This document shows, piece after piece, positions 20,340 to 30,003 of a stretch of 64,000 nt of DNA (position 1 is the stretch's first letter; each line of letters starts with the position of its first letter). The stretch covers positions 62,001-126,000 of the forward strand of contig NZ_JQED01000047.1 in assembly GCF_000764225.1 (NCBI RefSeq), written 5' to 3'. The DNA comes from Colwellia psychrerythraea (lineage in GTDB: Bacteria; Pseudomonadota; Gammaproteobacteria; Enterobacterales; Alteromonadaceae). A program made the translations under genes and the position numbers. The notes under the pieces were generated by a model. The model did no database searches. It saw only the letters and a list, made by a program, of their open reading frames with translations, and was not told where the DNA came from.

Positions 20340-21518
20340 TTAGTGTTTTTCTTTAACAAACGTTGATGAATGTTGTTGTAAGTATTTTTGTACCAGTGCT
20401 TGAGTATCTTGGTCCATGTTGACAAAAGCTATCATACCTTGGAACATACCTGGCCAAGTGTTGGCGTCAAAGTGAGCTTCGTCAGGTTGGGTATGACAAA
20501 CACTACAGCTGCTTCTAAAGGTGTCTCTGGCATAATCCCAAAGTGGTTGTTGCTCGGTAATTAAGTACTCTGCATCAGTCCAAAGTTCTGTTTCAACACG
20601 TTGCCATTTTAACCCCGTCATATCGTCTTCTTTTTCTTCAAAACCGTTAATAACACCTTCTGTTTTGGCTGCATCTTTGGTTAATTGTGCGGTGAGCATA
20701 TTGATACCAAACTCAAGGTAAATGACTCGACCAGCGCCCATTTTTTTACGCCAGCCGTCAATGGCAATTCTTACGCGGTTATCTTTGCTTTCTAACACCT
20801 TAACCTTAGTCGCAACATTCAAAGTACCCGCTTCAACATCACCGTTTGAGCTAAAGAATAATGGTTTAGTTAAGGCGGTAAAATATTCTTCTCCATCGTC
20901 AAATTTACTTGGCCCAGTTCCTACTTCGGCAATTAATTCTGGTGCTCTAGCTGTCCCCATATCAGGTAAGGTATGTGCAATGCCTTTATGACAATCAACA
21001 CAACTTTGATCTTTTTCAGCCGCACGCTTCATTTGCTTTTGCGCAAGTTTTGACATGTCATCCCATTTCATCGAGTCATAGTTGTGACAGTTTTTACACG
21101 CTAATGAGTCATCTCTATCAAAACGTCCCCATTCTCTTGATGCCATTTCTAAGCGTTTGCTTTCGAATTTTTCATCGGTATTAACCGTTTTAAAAAACCA
21201 GCCCCAAACATCACTTGATGCTTCCATTTTTCTGGCAATTTTTCGGCCCCAGCTATGTGGCACATGGCAGTCAGGGCAAGTTGCACGTACACCTGAATGA
21301 TTAGACCAATGCACTGTTTTTTGTAATTCTTGGTAGGGTTTACTTTCCATGCTGTGGCAGCCGATACAAAACTCTTCGGTATTGGTTGCTTGTATTGCTG
21401 TGTTGAAACCACCCCAAAACATAATGCCCATCAAAAAAGCGGTTAAGCTGATAGAGCCTAATGTTAAGTATTTGGCTGGCGTATTAAGTGTTTGCCAGAG
21501 GTTTTTGAACCATTTCAT
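20340..21518 (-). CDS. torC: Pentahaem cytochrome c, TorA electron donor
   Basis: Membrane-anchored NapC/NirT-family cytochrome, 392 residues, that carries electrons from menaquinol to TorA in the periplasm. After one N-terminal membrane helix there are four CxxCH haem sites in the first half (CIGCH, CPDCH, CKNCH, CVDCH) and a fifth near the C-terminus (CSVCH, about 335), the pattern typical of TorC. In the family the C-terminal haem domain also takes part in signalling to TorS. It lies between torE and torA in the operon. The frame is intact. Confidence 0.95.
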   Translation of the reverse strand: MKWFKNLWQTLNTPAKYLTLGSISLTAFLMGIMFWGGFNTAIQATNTEEFCIGCHSMESKPYQELQKTVHWSNHSGVRATCPDCHVPHSWGRKIARKMEASSDVWGWFFKTVNTDEKFESKRLEMASREWGRFDRDDSLACKNCHNYDSMKWDDMSKLAQKQMKRAAEKDQSCVDCHKGIAHTLPDMGTARAPELIAEVGTGPSKFDDGEEYFTALTKPLFFSSNGDVEAGTLNVATKVKVLESKDNRVRIAIDGWRKKMGAGRVIYLEFGINMLTAQLTKDAAKTEGVINGFEEKEDDMTGLKWQRVETELWTDAEYLITEQQPLWDYARDTFRSSCSVCHTQPDEAHFDANTWPGMFQGMIAFVNMDQDTQALVQKYLQQHSSTFVKEKH

Positions 21519-21598
21519 AATGTTAATCCTCGTTATTCTTAATTTTTTACTTTACTGCTGAGAATGCTGTTTAGCTTGCTAATCGGTTTTACAATGAC

Positions 21599-21634
21599 TC
21601 TCTAATGAATTCTCTAATGAATTCTCTAATGAGG
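21599..21634. repeat. Three 12-base tandem repeats at torE 3' end
   Basis: The unit TCTCTAATGAAT occurs twice in full and a third time as TCTCTAATGA. The block covers the torE stop codon (21626-21628) and the following bases, so copy number changes would leave TorE unchanged. Confidence 0.8.
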
Positions 21635-21811
21635 AATGACACCGCCGAATACTTGAATCAACCAAATGATCAAGCCATAGCCACCGATAGCAAAAACGCT
21701 TAATACGGGAAATAGCACAATAATAATGAAGCCCAATGCTTTCAGCTCTTTCAGCTTTTTCTTTTCACCTGTTTTTTTATCTATATCTTTATTTAGCTGT
21801 TTCGCAGTCAT
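21626..21811 (-). CDS. torE: TorE/NapE-family small membrane protein
   Basis: A 61-residue protein with a charged N-terminus (many lysines) and one membrane helix near residues 27-52 (LGFIIIVLFPVLSVFAIGGYGLIIWL). This matches the NapE/TorE family found in front of torC in Shewanella and relatives. Its exact role in TMAO respiration is not established. It lies about 108 bases upstream of torC on the same strand, within the likely operon. Confidence 0.8.
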   Translation of the reverse strand: MTAKQLNKDIDKKTGEKKKLKELKALGFIIIVLFPVLSVFAIGGYGLIIWLIQVFGGVIPH

Positions 21812-22077
21812 GTCGAAACTCCTCTTTAATAAATCGCGGGTAATATTTTTTTGATAAACTAACTATAGATGAAAAATGTGAATAACCATGGGAGAGGAAA
21901 TGACAGCTTACCTTAATTTGTGAAAGAATATGAACAGAAATGTGAAAGGGGGGGATATTTACCCTGAGCCATTAACAGGGAAGTTGTTAGGAGCGGTCTG
22001 CTACAATGTACAAAAGCAGGCAAATCAAGTGGAAGGTCTAGTGTTTTCTTTGTGCTTTATTACGCGTATTCTATTTT

Positions 22078-22236
22078 ATACCAATCAGATTAATTAATGG
22101 TTCAAATTTTAATGAGTGTAAATTTTCAAGAACAAGGCGCTTGATTGAGCAATAGCTAGCTATTGTGATTGAAAGCAACGATGTTATTGAGTATTTAAGC
22201 CATTTTAAATGATCACTTAGTTAGTCTGATTGGTAT
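22078..22236. mobile_element. MITE, 159 bp, ATACCAATCAGA ends
   Basis: Ends read ATACCAATCAGATTAATTAA and, inverted, TTAGTTAGTCTGATTGGTAT. The inside is non-coding with several short palindromes (such as AATAGCTAGCTATT). It sits between torE and torF. The same kind of ends is familiar from non-autonomous elements in Shewanella and Colwellia genomes; family membership is from memory. Confidence 0.7.
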
Positions 22237-22259
22237 TATTAAGGGCTAGCGGTAGTTAA

Positions 22260-23021
22260 CTAAAAACTTTTACTGACACTAAAAACAAAGCGACTATCGA
22301 ATATTCTTAGCCCTTGTTCATCGCCATATACAGGGTGTGAACTATCCATCGTAGAGTCGTGATAACGAAAATCAACATTTAGACCATAGAGTTCTTTGCT
22401 AAACCCTAGGTTCCAGTGACCCCAGCCATCAGCACCTTCACCTGTTAAATCTTGGTAACCGACTGACCCTGACAGTGTTATGCCATTCTCAAAGGTAGTA
22501 CTAGGGTGAACTGCATAGTTAATGCCGCTCCAACCATCAACACCGAACCAGTCGTCTAAAGTTGGTGTAACTTCAAGCTTCATGTTTACCGGGCCAAAGT
22601 CTTTCGCAACTTCCAGCCAAAGTTCAGTGTAATTAGAGTTACTTGAACCAGAGTAGGTGTAATGATAAACAACAACATTGTAGCTAATATCACTGTTACC
22701 AAAAGTACCAAACCTACCTATATAAGGTGAAAGGTTTGCTCTTATGTCAGGGGTTGATTCGTATTGTGCGGTGGCGCCAGACACACCAGCATAGAAGCCA
22801 TTATTGTGTGTCCAAGTAAAGCCTGCTGACATTGCTGCTGTATCTCCATCTGCTACGGTTGACTCACCTCGAAAAACTGAATCTGTTGCTATTTTTGCTG
22901 AGCCACTGAAAGTACCATTAAATAATTCTTCTTTGCTCTGCTCTGCACTTGCTAATAAAGGGCAAGATAGTAACATTGTGCCAATGAGAACGCGGTTTGC
23001 TGTTTTTATTACTTTATTCAT
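22260..23021 (-). CDS. torF: TorF-family putative outer-membrane porin
   Basis: A 253-residue beta-barrel-like protein of the Gcw_chp/TorF group. A signal peptide ends at LLASA, and many alternating aromatic/glycine strands follow, ending in VFSVSKSF with a terminal phenylalanine as in outer-membrane proteins. ATG 23021 is preferred over ATG 23036 because GGAG precedes it at the right distance. The gene lies upstream of torE on the same strand and faces the torR 5' piece. By position it probably lets TMAO or trimethylamine through the outer membrane, which is inference. Confidence 0.75.
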   Translation of the reverse strand: MNKVIKTANRVLIGTMLLSCPLLASAEQSKEELFNGTFSGSAKIATDSVFRGESTVADGDTAAMSAGFTWTHNNGFYAGVSGATAQYESTPDIRANLSPYIGRFGTFGNSDISYNVVVYHYTYSGSSNSNYTELWLEVAKDFGPVNMKLEVTPTLDDWFGVDGWSGINYAVHPSTTFENGITLSGSVGYQDLTGEGADGWGHWNLGFSKELYGLNVDFRYHDSTMDSSHPVYGDEQGLRIFDSRFVFSVSKSF

Positions 23022-23088
23022 AACGTAGTACTCCAAGATTGATATAAATCAGATAAATTATTTTTGATGGCGTTATTGTATCGCTTAG

Positions 23089-23161
23089 TTATGAACAGCA
23101 TTATGTGCTTAGATGAACACAATATGTAAAAATAATTATAAAATTATCTTTAATTGAACAG
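23089..23161. promoter_or_regulatory. Candidate TorR boxes
   Basis: Three same-orientation matches to the tor box (E. coli CTGTTCATAT, complement ATATGAACAG): TTATGAACAG at 23089-23098 (9 of 10), AGATGAACAC at 23111-23120 (8 of 10) and AATTGAACAG at 23152-23161 (8 of 10). They lie in the divergent space between torF and the torR start, where TorR should act. The match is by eye only. Confidence 0.55.
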
Positions 23162-23204
23162 AGATAATGGTATTTTTGTTGATCAGCCCTAATAGGAAGC
23201 TAGT

Positions 23205-23309
23205 TTGAACGATAAACATATTTTAGTGGTAGAAGATGAAGCAATAACACGTGCCAAGCTCGTTGGTTATTTTCAACATGCTGGGTTTTATGAAGCTGCA
23301 AGGGTTTGA
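23205..23309 (+). pseudogene. torR: torR 5' fragment (receiver N-terminus)
   Basis: Starts at TTG 23205 after AGGAAG and encodes NDKHILVVEDEAITRAKLVG followed by YFQHAGF, the first ~28 residues of a TorR receiver domain with the acidic pair EDE. The frame then runs into unrelated sequence and stops at 23307. The missing remainder, starting YRVSEAENKAQ, is at 37120 on the opposite strand. E. coli TorR has YFTQEGYTVS across the same point, so the two pieces join without loss. The break lies at about 23285-23290. Confidence 0.85.
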
Positions 23310-23503
23310 TTTAGTGGGCGATCACCAAGCTTGTTAAGCACCTTAACTCTTCCTTCGCATACGGAAATTATTGCTTTGCCTTTTTTGAAACTCGGAGCAA
23401 TAACCACTCTGCCTGATTCAGCCAAAGGACACTCACCTATATATACTCCTAATTCTACGGAGTCTTCACAATAATAGAATATGCTTACAGTTTTCTTTTT
23501 CAT
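23288..23503 (-). CDS. Small conserved protein, DUF2375-like
   Basis: A 71-residue basic protein beginning MKKKTVSIFYY with two cysteines (YCEDS and GECPL). It resembles a short Alteromonadales family I associate with DUF2375/TIGR02922; the assignment is from memory and uncertain. Function unknown. Its stop codon falls on the torR breakpoint at 23288, so the last residue or two may have been changed by the rearrangement. Confidence 0.5.
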   Translation of the reverse strand: MKKKTVSIFYYCEDSVELGVYIGECPLAESGRVVIAPSFKKGKAIISVCEGRVKVLNKLGDRPLNQTLAAS

Positions 23504-23582
23504 TGGCTTCTTAGTATTTGTTGTCTGTATTTTAAGTCTATCGGTTTAAAAAATGTTTGGTGATTTACACGGTACATTTAAC

Positions 23583-24407
23583 TTATATACCCAAATCACT
23601 TCAAGATACGGTTTTTAGTACCTGAAAATTGTCATTAATTCTACTCCCTAATGTATCACCGACACTTGGGAGTATATTGATAAAAAAGTTATCGATGGCT
23701 TCTCGAAATTCACGAGCTGTTGCAAAATACTTATTATTCCTGACATGCTCATTCATCACTTTCCATAACCTTTCTATTGGGTTTAGGTTTGGACTGTAAG
23801 GGGGTAAATAATAAAGCAATATATTTAATTCAACTGCCCTATCTTTAACTACTTGCGAACGATGATATCCAGCTCCATCTAAAATTAGATGAATTGTTTT
23901 GTCCGACTTTTCATTACTTCTTAATTCAGTAAAACAATCAACAATGGTTTCACTATTTACTTTTTCATAGCGGTTGACATAAGCGGATGCAATGTTTTGC
24001 AAATCAACCGCGCCAACTAAGTTCAAACGGGTGCGACTACCTGTAGTTTCGATACTTTTATCTGTCCCTGTTTTTATCCAACCACAACAGATCTTCGTCG
24101 CTTGAGTGGGGTGCATTGCATCCATGAATAATATAGGCTCATTGCCAACACTGTTTTTCAATCTGTCATATTGTTCAATAAAATTAGCTTGTTTAACTTC
24201 ATCAAACTTATGAGGAACACCTTTAGGTTGCTTGTAACTGAAGCCTTGTTGATGAAGCCATTTGTTAAGACCTGAAATACTAAATCGAATCTCACACGTT
24301 TCCCAAATATATGCGCTGATTTGATGAGCATGGCAATACGTATGCGCTGTTATGTGTGAAATGATTAGGCTTGTTTGCTCGGCAGATAAACATGAGACAG
24401 AGCCGCC
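23583..24407 (-). pseudogene. IS630-family transposase remnant, 5' truncated
   Basis: The reading frame is open from about 24407 to 23601, longer than its first usable start codon (TTG 24161) suggests. It begins inside the protein at LSAEQTSLIISHITAHTYC and runs through LFMDAMHP, LILDGAGYHRS and LPPYSPNLNPIERLWKVMNE, the DDE catalytic blocks of IS630 transposases. The N-terminal helix-turn-helix (about 70-100 residues) is absent, and the sequence before 24407 is unrelated. It is therefore a dead remnant. A TATACCCAAATCACTTCAAG repeat sits at its 3' side (23583-23605). Confidence 0.85.
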
Positions 24408-24608
24408 CTATCAAAAATAACCATAAGAATCTAAAAGTACCACGTAAAATAGATGTGTGTTAGTAAAGTTAGGCTAAAAGAACAAGTGCTTATATTTTCT
24501 TATAACTCACTAATTTTTAACAACTAGAATACTTTTTAAATTTAATTTAGTGTGGAATGTAGTGGGTTATTATACTTATAAATAGTAGATGATTAAGTAT
24601 TATTAGAC

Positions 24609-25052
24609 ATGAAAGACGCTACAATAACGATGGATGCCATGGGCTGTCAGTTTGTTATTGCCGATAAAATAGTAGAAGCTCAAGCCAATTATGTTTTAGC
24701 GTTGAAAGATAACCAGGGTGAATTTCATGATGACATTAAGCTATTCCTAGAAACAAATTTGGCAAATAAATTTAAAAATATTTCTCATACCGTCAATAAA
24801 ACAGTCAATGGTGATCATGGACGCATTGAACAGAGAAATGTTTGGTTGACCTCTGATATACAATGGCTAATTGAGCGCCATCCTAGATGGAAAAGCATGG
24901 CAGAAAACTTCTCAATGATGAACAAAGTAGCACTGAATCTATTAGAGAATGAGAAAAGCATCAAAGTAGGAGTTAAAACTAAACGGCTAAAAGCGGGCTG
25001 GGATGAAGCTTATATGATGAAGGTAATCACCGTTGGCTTTACATCTGTATAG
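24609..25052 (+). pseudogene. ISAs1-family transposase remnant
   Basis: A 147-codon frame that matches the middle and end of ISAs1-type transposases: TITMDAMGCQ, YVLALKDNQGEFHDDIKLFLE and DHGRIEQRNVWLTSDIQWL. It then jumps from LIERHPRWKS straight to MAENFSMMNKVALNLL, which in the family lies many residues later. The N-terminus is also missing. It looks like an internally deleted remnant. Confidence 0.8.
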
Positions 25053-25181
25053 TTTAAACCCGTTTGCCCTGTAGAGGTTGATAATTGCTGTTGTTGGCTA
25101 TAATCAAGGATGGTTAAAGCGCTGGTTTGTTGATCTTCAATAATGGATTGCCATTGATCTTGGCTACGAAAAATTCTCATG
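25053..25181 (-). pseudogene. IS66 accessory TnpA fragment
   Basis: On the minus strand ATG 25181 (AGGAGATAAC upstream) begins MRIFRSQDQWQSIIEDQQTS, the usual start of the small IS66-family TnpA protein. Only about 43 residues remain before the frame meets the ISAs1 remnant. The rest of the element (tnpB, tnpC) is absent. Confidence 0.65.
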
Positions 25182-25487
25182 TTATCTCCTAAATTAAGTG
25201 AAGAGATATGTATCTGAGAACAAACGCTAGAGGCAGGTACCGTTAGCTATACCCTTACGAATTTTACCCATCAAGACCAAAAGACGAACAAGCAATCCCC
25301 ACAGGACACCGATTTTGATTTCCGCGGTTTCTTCATTGTGAGCCTTTTAGACATCAGCCTTTGGATAATGGGCTGCTGATATCTAAAAACCTTAACGATA
25401 CGGACGTGACCTTGGCATACCTAACGGCAAGTAATCCGACAAAGAGCGAACATTAGCATTAATAATTTGAAGTAGTTCAGACATGCT
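25182..25487. other. Intergenic region without recognisable gene
   Basis: About 300 bases between the TnpA fragment and the EAL gene end. No frame with protein character was found; it probably contains the other flank of lost mobile elements. Confidence 0.5.
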
Positions 25488-28400
25488 CTAACACTGCCAA
25501 TTGGCGTCAGGCTTCCAGTCATGAATCCATAAAGGAATATCACTCGCAGGCATCGGTTTGGCAATGCCGTACCCTTGTGCTAGTTCACAGCCCAATTGCA
25601 ATAAAGCTGTGCCATGGTCAATGGTTTCAACCCCTTCAGCAATCACGTCACGTTTGAACGATTTAGCTAGGCCTATAACACCTTCAACAATCGCCCTATC
25701 ATTCTGATCATTTAACATATCTCGTACAAAAGTCTGGTCAATTTTAATCAAACCTGCGGGTAACCGTCTTAGTTAAGTCAGGGATGAATAACCCGTACCA
25801 AAATCATCTAGCGCAAAATTTACGCCTAGCTCCATACAATCATTCATGATAGTGGAGACGTGATGAACATCTTCTAAAGCGCTTGTTTCAAGTATCTCTA
25901 ACTCTAAGCGGCAAGGGTCAACCTCAGGGTGGTCGGCTAGCTGTCTAATTAGCCTCTGTGTGAAGTCAGACTGTTGCAATTGTACTGCGGCAATGTTTAC
26001 GCTAGCGCTTATAGGGAGGGTAAGCCCCATTTTCTGCCATTGGCTAATTTGTGATAATACGCTATCAATAACCCACTCCCCCATTTCAATCATCATGGCG
26101 TGATTTTCAATGGCAGGTAAGAATTCCATTGGATTTAATAATCCACGTGTTGGATGCTGCCAGCGGATAAGCGCTTCAGCGCCTATCACTTTCCCTGTTT
26201 TCATATTAACCTTTGGCTGATAATGCAGAATAAACTGCTGATTATCTAATGCACTGCGAATAGCCTCTAGGCTTTCCCGTTGCACTTTAATCGCGTCATC
26301 TTGAGCCGTATCAAATAAGTGATAGCGGTTCTTACCTGATTGCTTAGCCACATACATAGCTTGGTCTGCATGACGTATGAGCTGTTCGGCATCAACATTA
26401 TCTTGAGGATAAATAGTGACACCAATACTGGCAGATACATTTAACACCACATTACCAATATTGACTGACTTAGATGCTGCTTGTAATAACCGCTCCAATA
26501 CGGGTTCACAGTCTTCAACTTTGTCTAAATCTGCTAATACCGCGATAAATTCATCTCCCCCAATACGAGATAAGGTATCATTTTCACGTAACGCTTCTTT
26601 CATACGCAATGATAAAACAATCAATAAGTCATCACCTACATCATGACCATAGCTATCATTAACGGCTTTAAAGCCATCTAAATCGAGAAATAGAACCGCA
26701 AGTGACTGCTCATGACGACCACATTGCAACATAGCTTGATTTAATCGGTCAGCAAGTAATACACGGTTAGGCAAATTCGTCAGTAAATCAAAATGAGCAA
26801 CACGCTGTAATTGTTCTTGATGTTTTTTTATTGTGGTGATGTCGTTAGCTAAGGAAACATAATGGGTGGTAACTCCATGTACATCTCTAACCGCACTTAT
26901 CGTTGTCATGACAGCGTACACTTCGCCATTTTTACGCCTGTTCCAAACTTCGCCAGACCAATAGCCTTCATTTAGTAACGCTTGCCACATCTCAACATAG
27001 AACTGGTGGGATTGTCGGCCAGACTGCAGAATGCGTGGGTTATTGCCTATAGCCTCTTCACGACTATAACCTGTGGTGTGTGTGAAAGTATCATTCACAT
27101 CAAGTATTATGCCTTCGGCATCTGTGATAGCAATGCTTTCACCTGCATGCGTAAATACGCTGGCCGCTAATTTCAGTTTTTCTTCTGATAGCGTTTGCTG
27201 AGTAATATCAACATGAGTACCCACCAAACGCGTTATTTCTCCTGCTTCATTTTCACTTGCGAATGCGCGTGAAAGAATATTGATATATTGCCCATCCTTA
27301 TGCTTCATTCTGAACTCAGCTATATATTTTTTAGTTTTATGGTTCAAAAACTCTCTAATACTGGATAAAGTGATGGCTAAATCATCCGGATGTACTAATC
27401 GTTCCCATTCTGAAATTTCATCTTTAATTTCATTTTCTGTATACCCCAACATGCTTTTCCATCGTGGGGTATACATAATTTCATTAGTTAGTATATTCCA
27501 GTCCCATATTCCATCTTGAGTTCCTTTCATGGCGAGGGCATAACGCTCTTCGCTAGACTGTAATGTTAATTTAGTCTGGATATTCTCTATAGCAATACTG
27601 GCCAAGTCAGCAACTTGCTCGATTAATTCAATATTATCTTCTGTTGGTTTATGTACATCACGGTGATAAATAGCAAAAGTACCAAGTACTTCTCCTTCGG
27701 TTGAGCGTATCGGCTGTGACCAACAAGCACCTAACCCAGCTTTGCCTGCGGTTTCTTTGATGTCTTTCCAATACGGGTGGCTTTGAATATCATCAACAAT
27801 AACGCGCTTACCTGTAAAGGCTGAAGTACCACAGGAGCCTTCCCCTACACCAATATCCATACCGTGAGTCGCTTCGTTATAAAAATCTGGAAGACTCGGT
27901 CCTGCACCGTTCAATAGATGTTTTCCTGTCTCGTCAAGTAAGAGAATACTACATAGCATTTCTGAATTTTCATCTTCAACGCCAAGCACAATGGCTTCTA
28001 GAATTACGGGTAATAACTGACCATTCGTAATGAGCTTTAATATATGTCTGTGGTACTTATCACGTTTTTCAGCAAGTTTTCGAGCGGTAATGTTACGAGA
28101 TAAAACAATAAAAACAGGCTGGTCTTCATAACTTAGTTCTTTTTTCTCTACCGATATTTCAAACCACCTATCGTGATTATTCAAAGACAATGTAATTTGA
28201 TGACCTGCACTAAAGTTCTTAACATTCGCTTCTTGCAATGCTTTTAAACAAGTCTTTGCTGCTTCTGGCTCCATTACATCAGAAATTTTCTTACCTATTA
28301 ATTTGCTTTCTTCTGCTAATAGAAAATTGGAATCAGGAGTCCATATTCGATAATAGGTTCCGTCAAGGCCAAGCTCAAACATAGAGTCAGGAATAGCATT

Positions 28401-29534
28401 CAAAGTACTATTTAAGTTATCTTGAACGGATAATAGGTGTAGTTCTTTTTGCTTTATAAATCGGTTTTGAATGATTAACCTTAAACCTATAATGATGAGT
28501 AGCAAAATTAACCCCAATATGATGGCAATTTCGCCTTTCTTCTGTTCCCAGATTTCCATCACTGTTATTTCAGGAACTATATTAAAGGGGGCAATGCGCA
28601 GCTCTCTCAATAAGTTTTCCACCTGAGTATAATTAGCAGGAATGGTAAACCCATGAATATCTGCTTTAATAGCCGCAGGGTTTTTTGGTTGTAATGACAG
28701 TAAAGCAACGGTAATTTGACGAGCTAAATGAGCTTCTACATGACTCATAGTCGCTATCGGCCATTCCGGATAAAGCTGAGTTGACGTTACAAACGGAAAT
28801 GGCTTAAGCGCTTGGGGATTTAAAATGTTAATCGCAGCTAATTTTATTTTCCCATCTTTTGTCATCGACTCTAGTACGCCTGAGCGAACAAAGCCGACAT
28901 CGGCTTTTCCTGATAATACGGCATTAACAACATTATCATGTGGCATACCTGTAATAAGTAATTGTTCATTTTGGGGAGCTTTTAAACCTAAAAGAAATAA
29001 TTCATAAGCCTGCATTTGGTAACCGCCCAGTGACCCGTACTTAGTTACCGCAACTTTATGTTCATGAATGTCAGATAGCTTCGTTATATGTGAATCAGCT
29101 CTTGTGAACATGACACCACCAAAAGAAGTTAACTCGTTACCATTATTATTAGTAATGAGAGTAACTAGGGGAGCCGATAGGTTATTATTATGTTGCAATA
29201 ATATATAGTTAGCCGGATTAGTTATTACAATATCCAATTTTTTGTTCAACACCGCATTTTCAAGCTCTGGATAACTATATGCTGTTAACCTTACGCTGTG
29301 TCCAAGTTCCTTTTGAAGATATGAAGCTAAAGGTCCCCACTGTTCTATCACTTGTATTTTAGGCCGAAAAGCGAGAATCCCTACCCTAATAGGTTCTTTG
29401 GCCCAACTAGGTAAAGCAAGAACAAGTAAAAGCCAAAGAAGTAATAATGTTAACAAGCGCTTTATTGGTAATAAACCAACTTGAACAAGGGAGTTATAAA
29501 ATATGCTTTTTAAGGGGGTACTGCTTCGATCCAT
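25488..29534 (-). pseudogene. PhnD-like sensor fused to PAS/GAF/GGDEF/EAL, with in-frame stop
   Basis: A cyclic-di-GMP enzyme of 1,348 codons if read through. Order: signal/membrane segment, a PhnD-like periplasmic binding domain (residues ~45-310), a membrane helix (~335-355), PAS, GAF, two further PAS, a GGDEF domain with intact RIGGDEF (~990), and an EAL domain with intact EALIRW (~1118). The frame stops at TAA 25773-25775 within DFGTGYSSLT-*-LRRLPAG. The same frame then continues cleanly as LIKIDQTFVRDM to 25488. Family members have Tyr at that spot, so one base change (TAT or TAC to TAA) explains it. The truncated product of 1,253 residues keeps GGDEF but loses essential EAL residues. 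Confidence 0.85.
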
Positions 29535-29591
29535 TAATATAGGAACCTTTATTTTATGATGGTCAGTTTAGCCATCTTTAAATTATTTATG

Positions 29592-29792
29592 TAACCTGAA
29601 CTCGGTTTAAGATATTTTTAACTACCTGAAATATATAAATTAAATATTTCAATGTATCTCTGGCCCCTAGATAGTTTTACTTAATTCAAGGCAAATTGAC
29701 GCGTCAATAGCGAGTCTATTGCAAGTGAATTTAACGCAGAAGTCAGTAAAAGTAGCTGCTAGAGAATAATTTATTAAACCGAGCTCAGGTTA
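29592..29792. mobile_element. MITE, 201 bp, TAACCTGAACTCGG ends
   Basis: The left end TAACCTGAACTCGGTTTAA and right end TTAAACCGAGCTCAGGTTA are inverted copies with one mismatch. The inside is non-coding. It lies upstream of the GGDEF/EAL gene. The remaining bases up to 30003 hold no gene. Confidence 0.75.
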
Positions 29793-30003
29793 TGTATGTT
29801 AATAATTTAAAAGCTCGTAATAAACTAGATAAAGTTATTCGTCATCAACCTTATCTAGCGATAAGTGAAGCAAAATTGCAGTTATTAACATCAATAACTT
29901 TTTCAAACATTTTTAGTATTCATGTGGCGTTGCTCTACCTTTAACTTAATAGACAACCAAGTTACTTAAATTCTATGCCGCAAATTCAGTCAAGAGGCTA
30001 AGA

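Noticed and set aside
20722..21412. Open frames opposite to or overlapping torC
   Set aside because: They are mirror frames of a clear multihaem cytochrome gene.
21599..21634. Three 12-base tandem repeats as a phase-variation switch
   Set aside because: The unit is a multiple of three and lies at and after the torE stop codon; copy change would not switch the protein.
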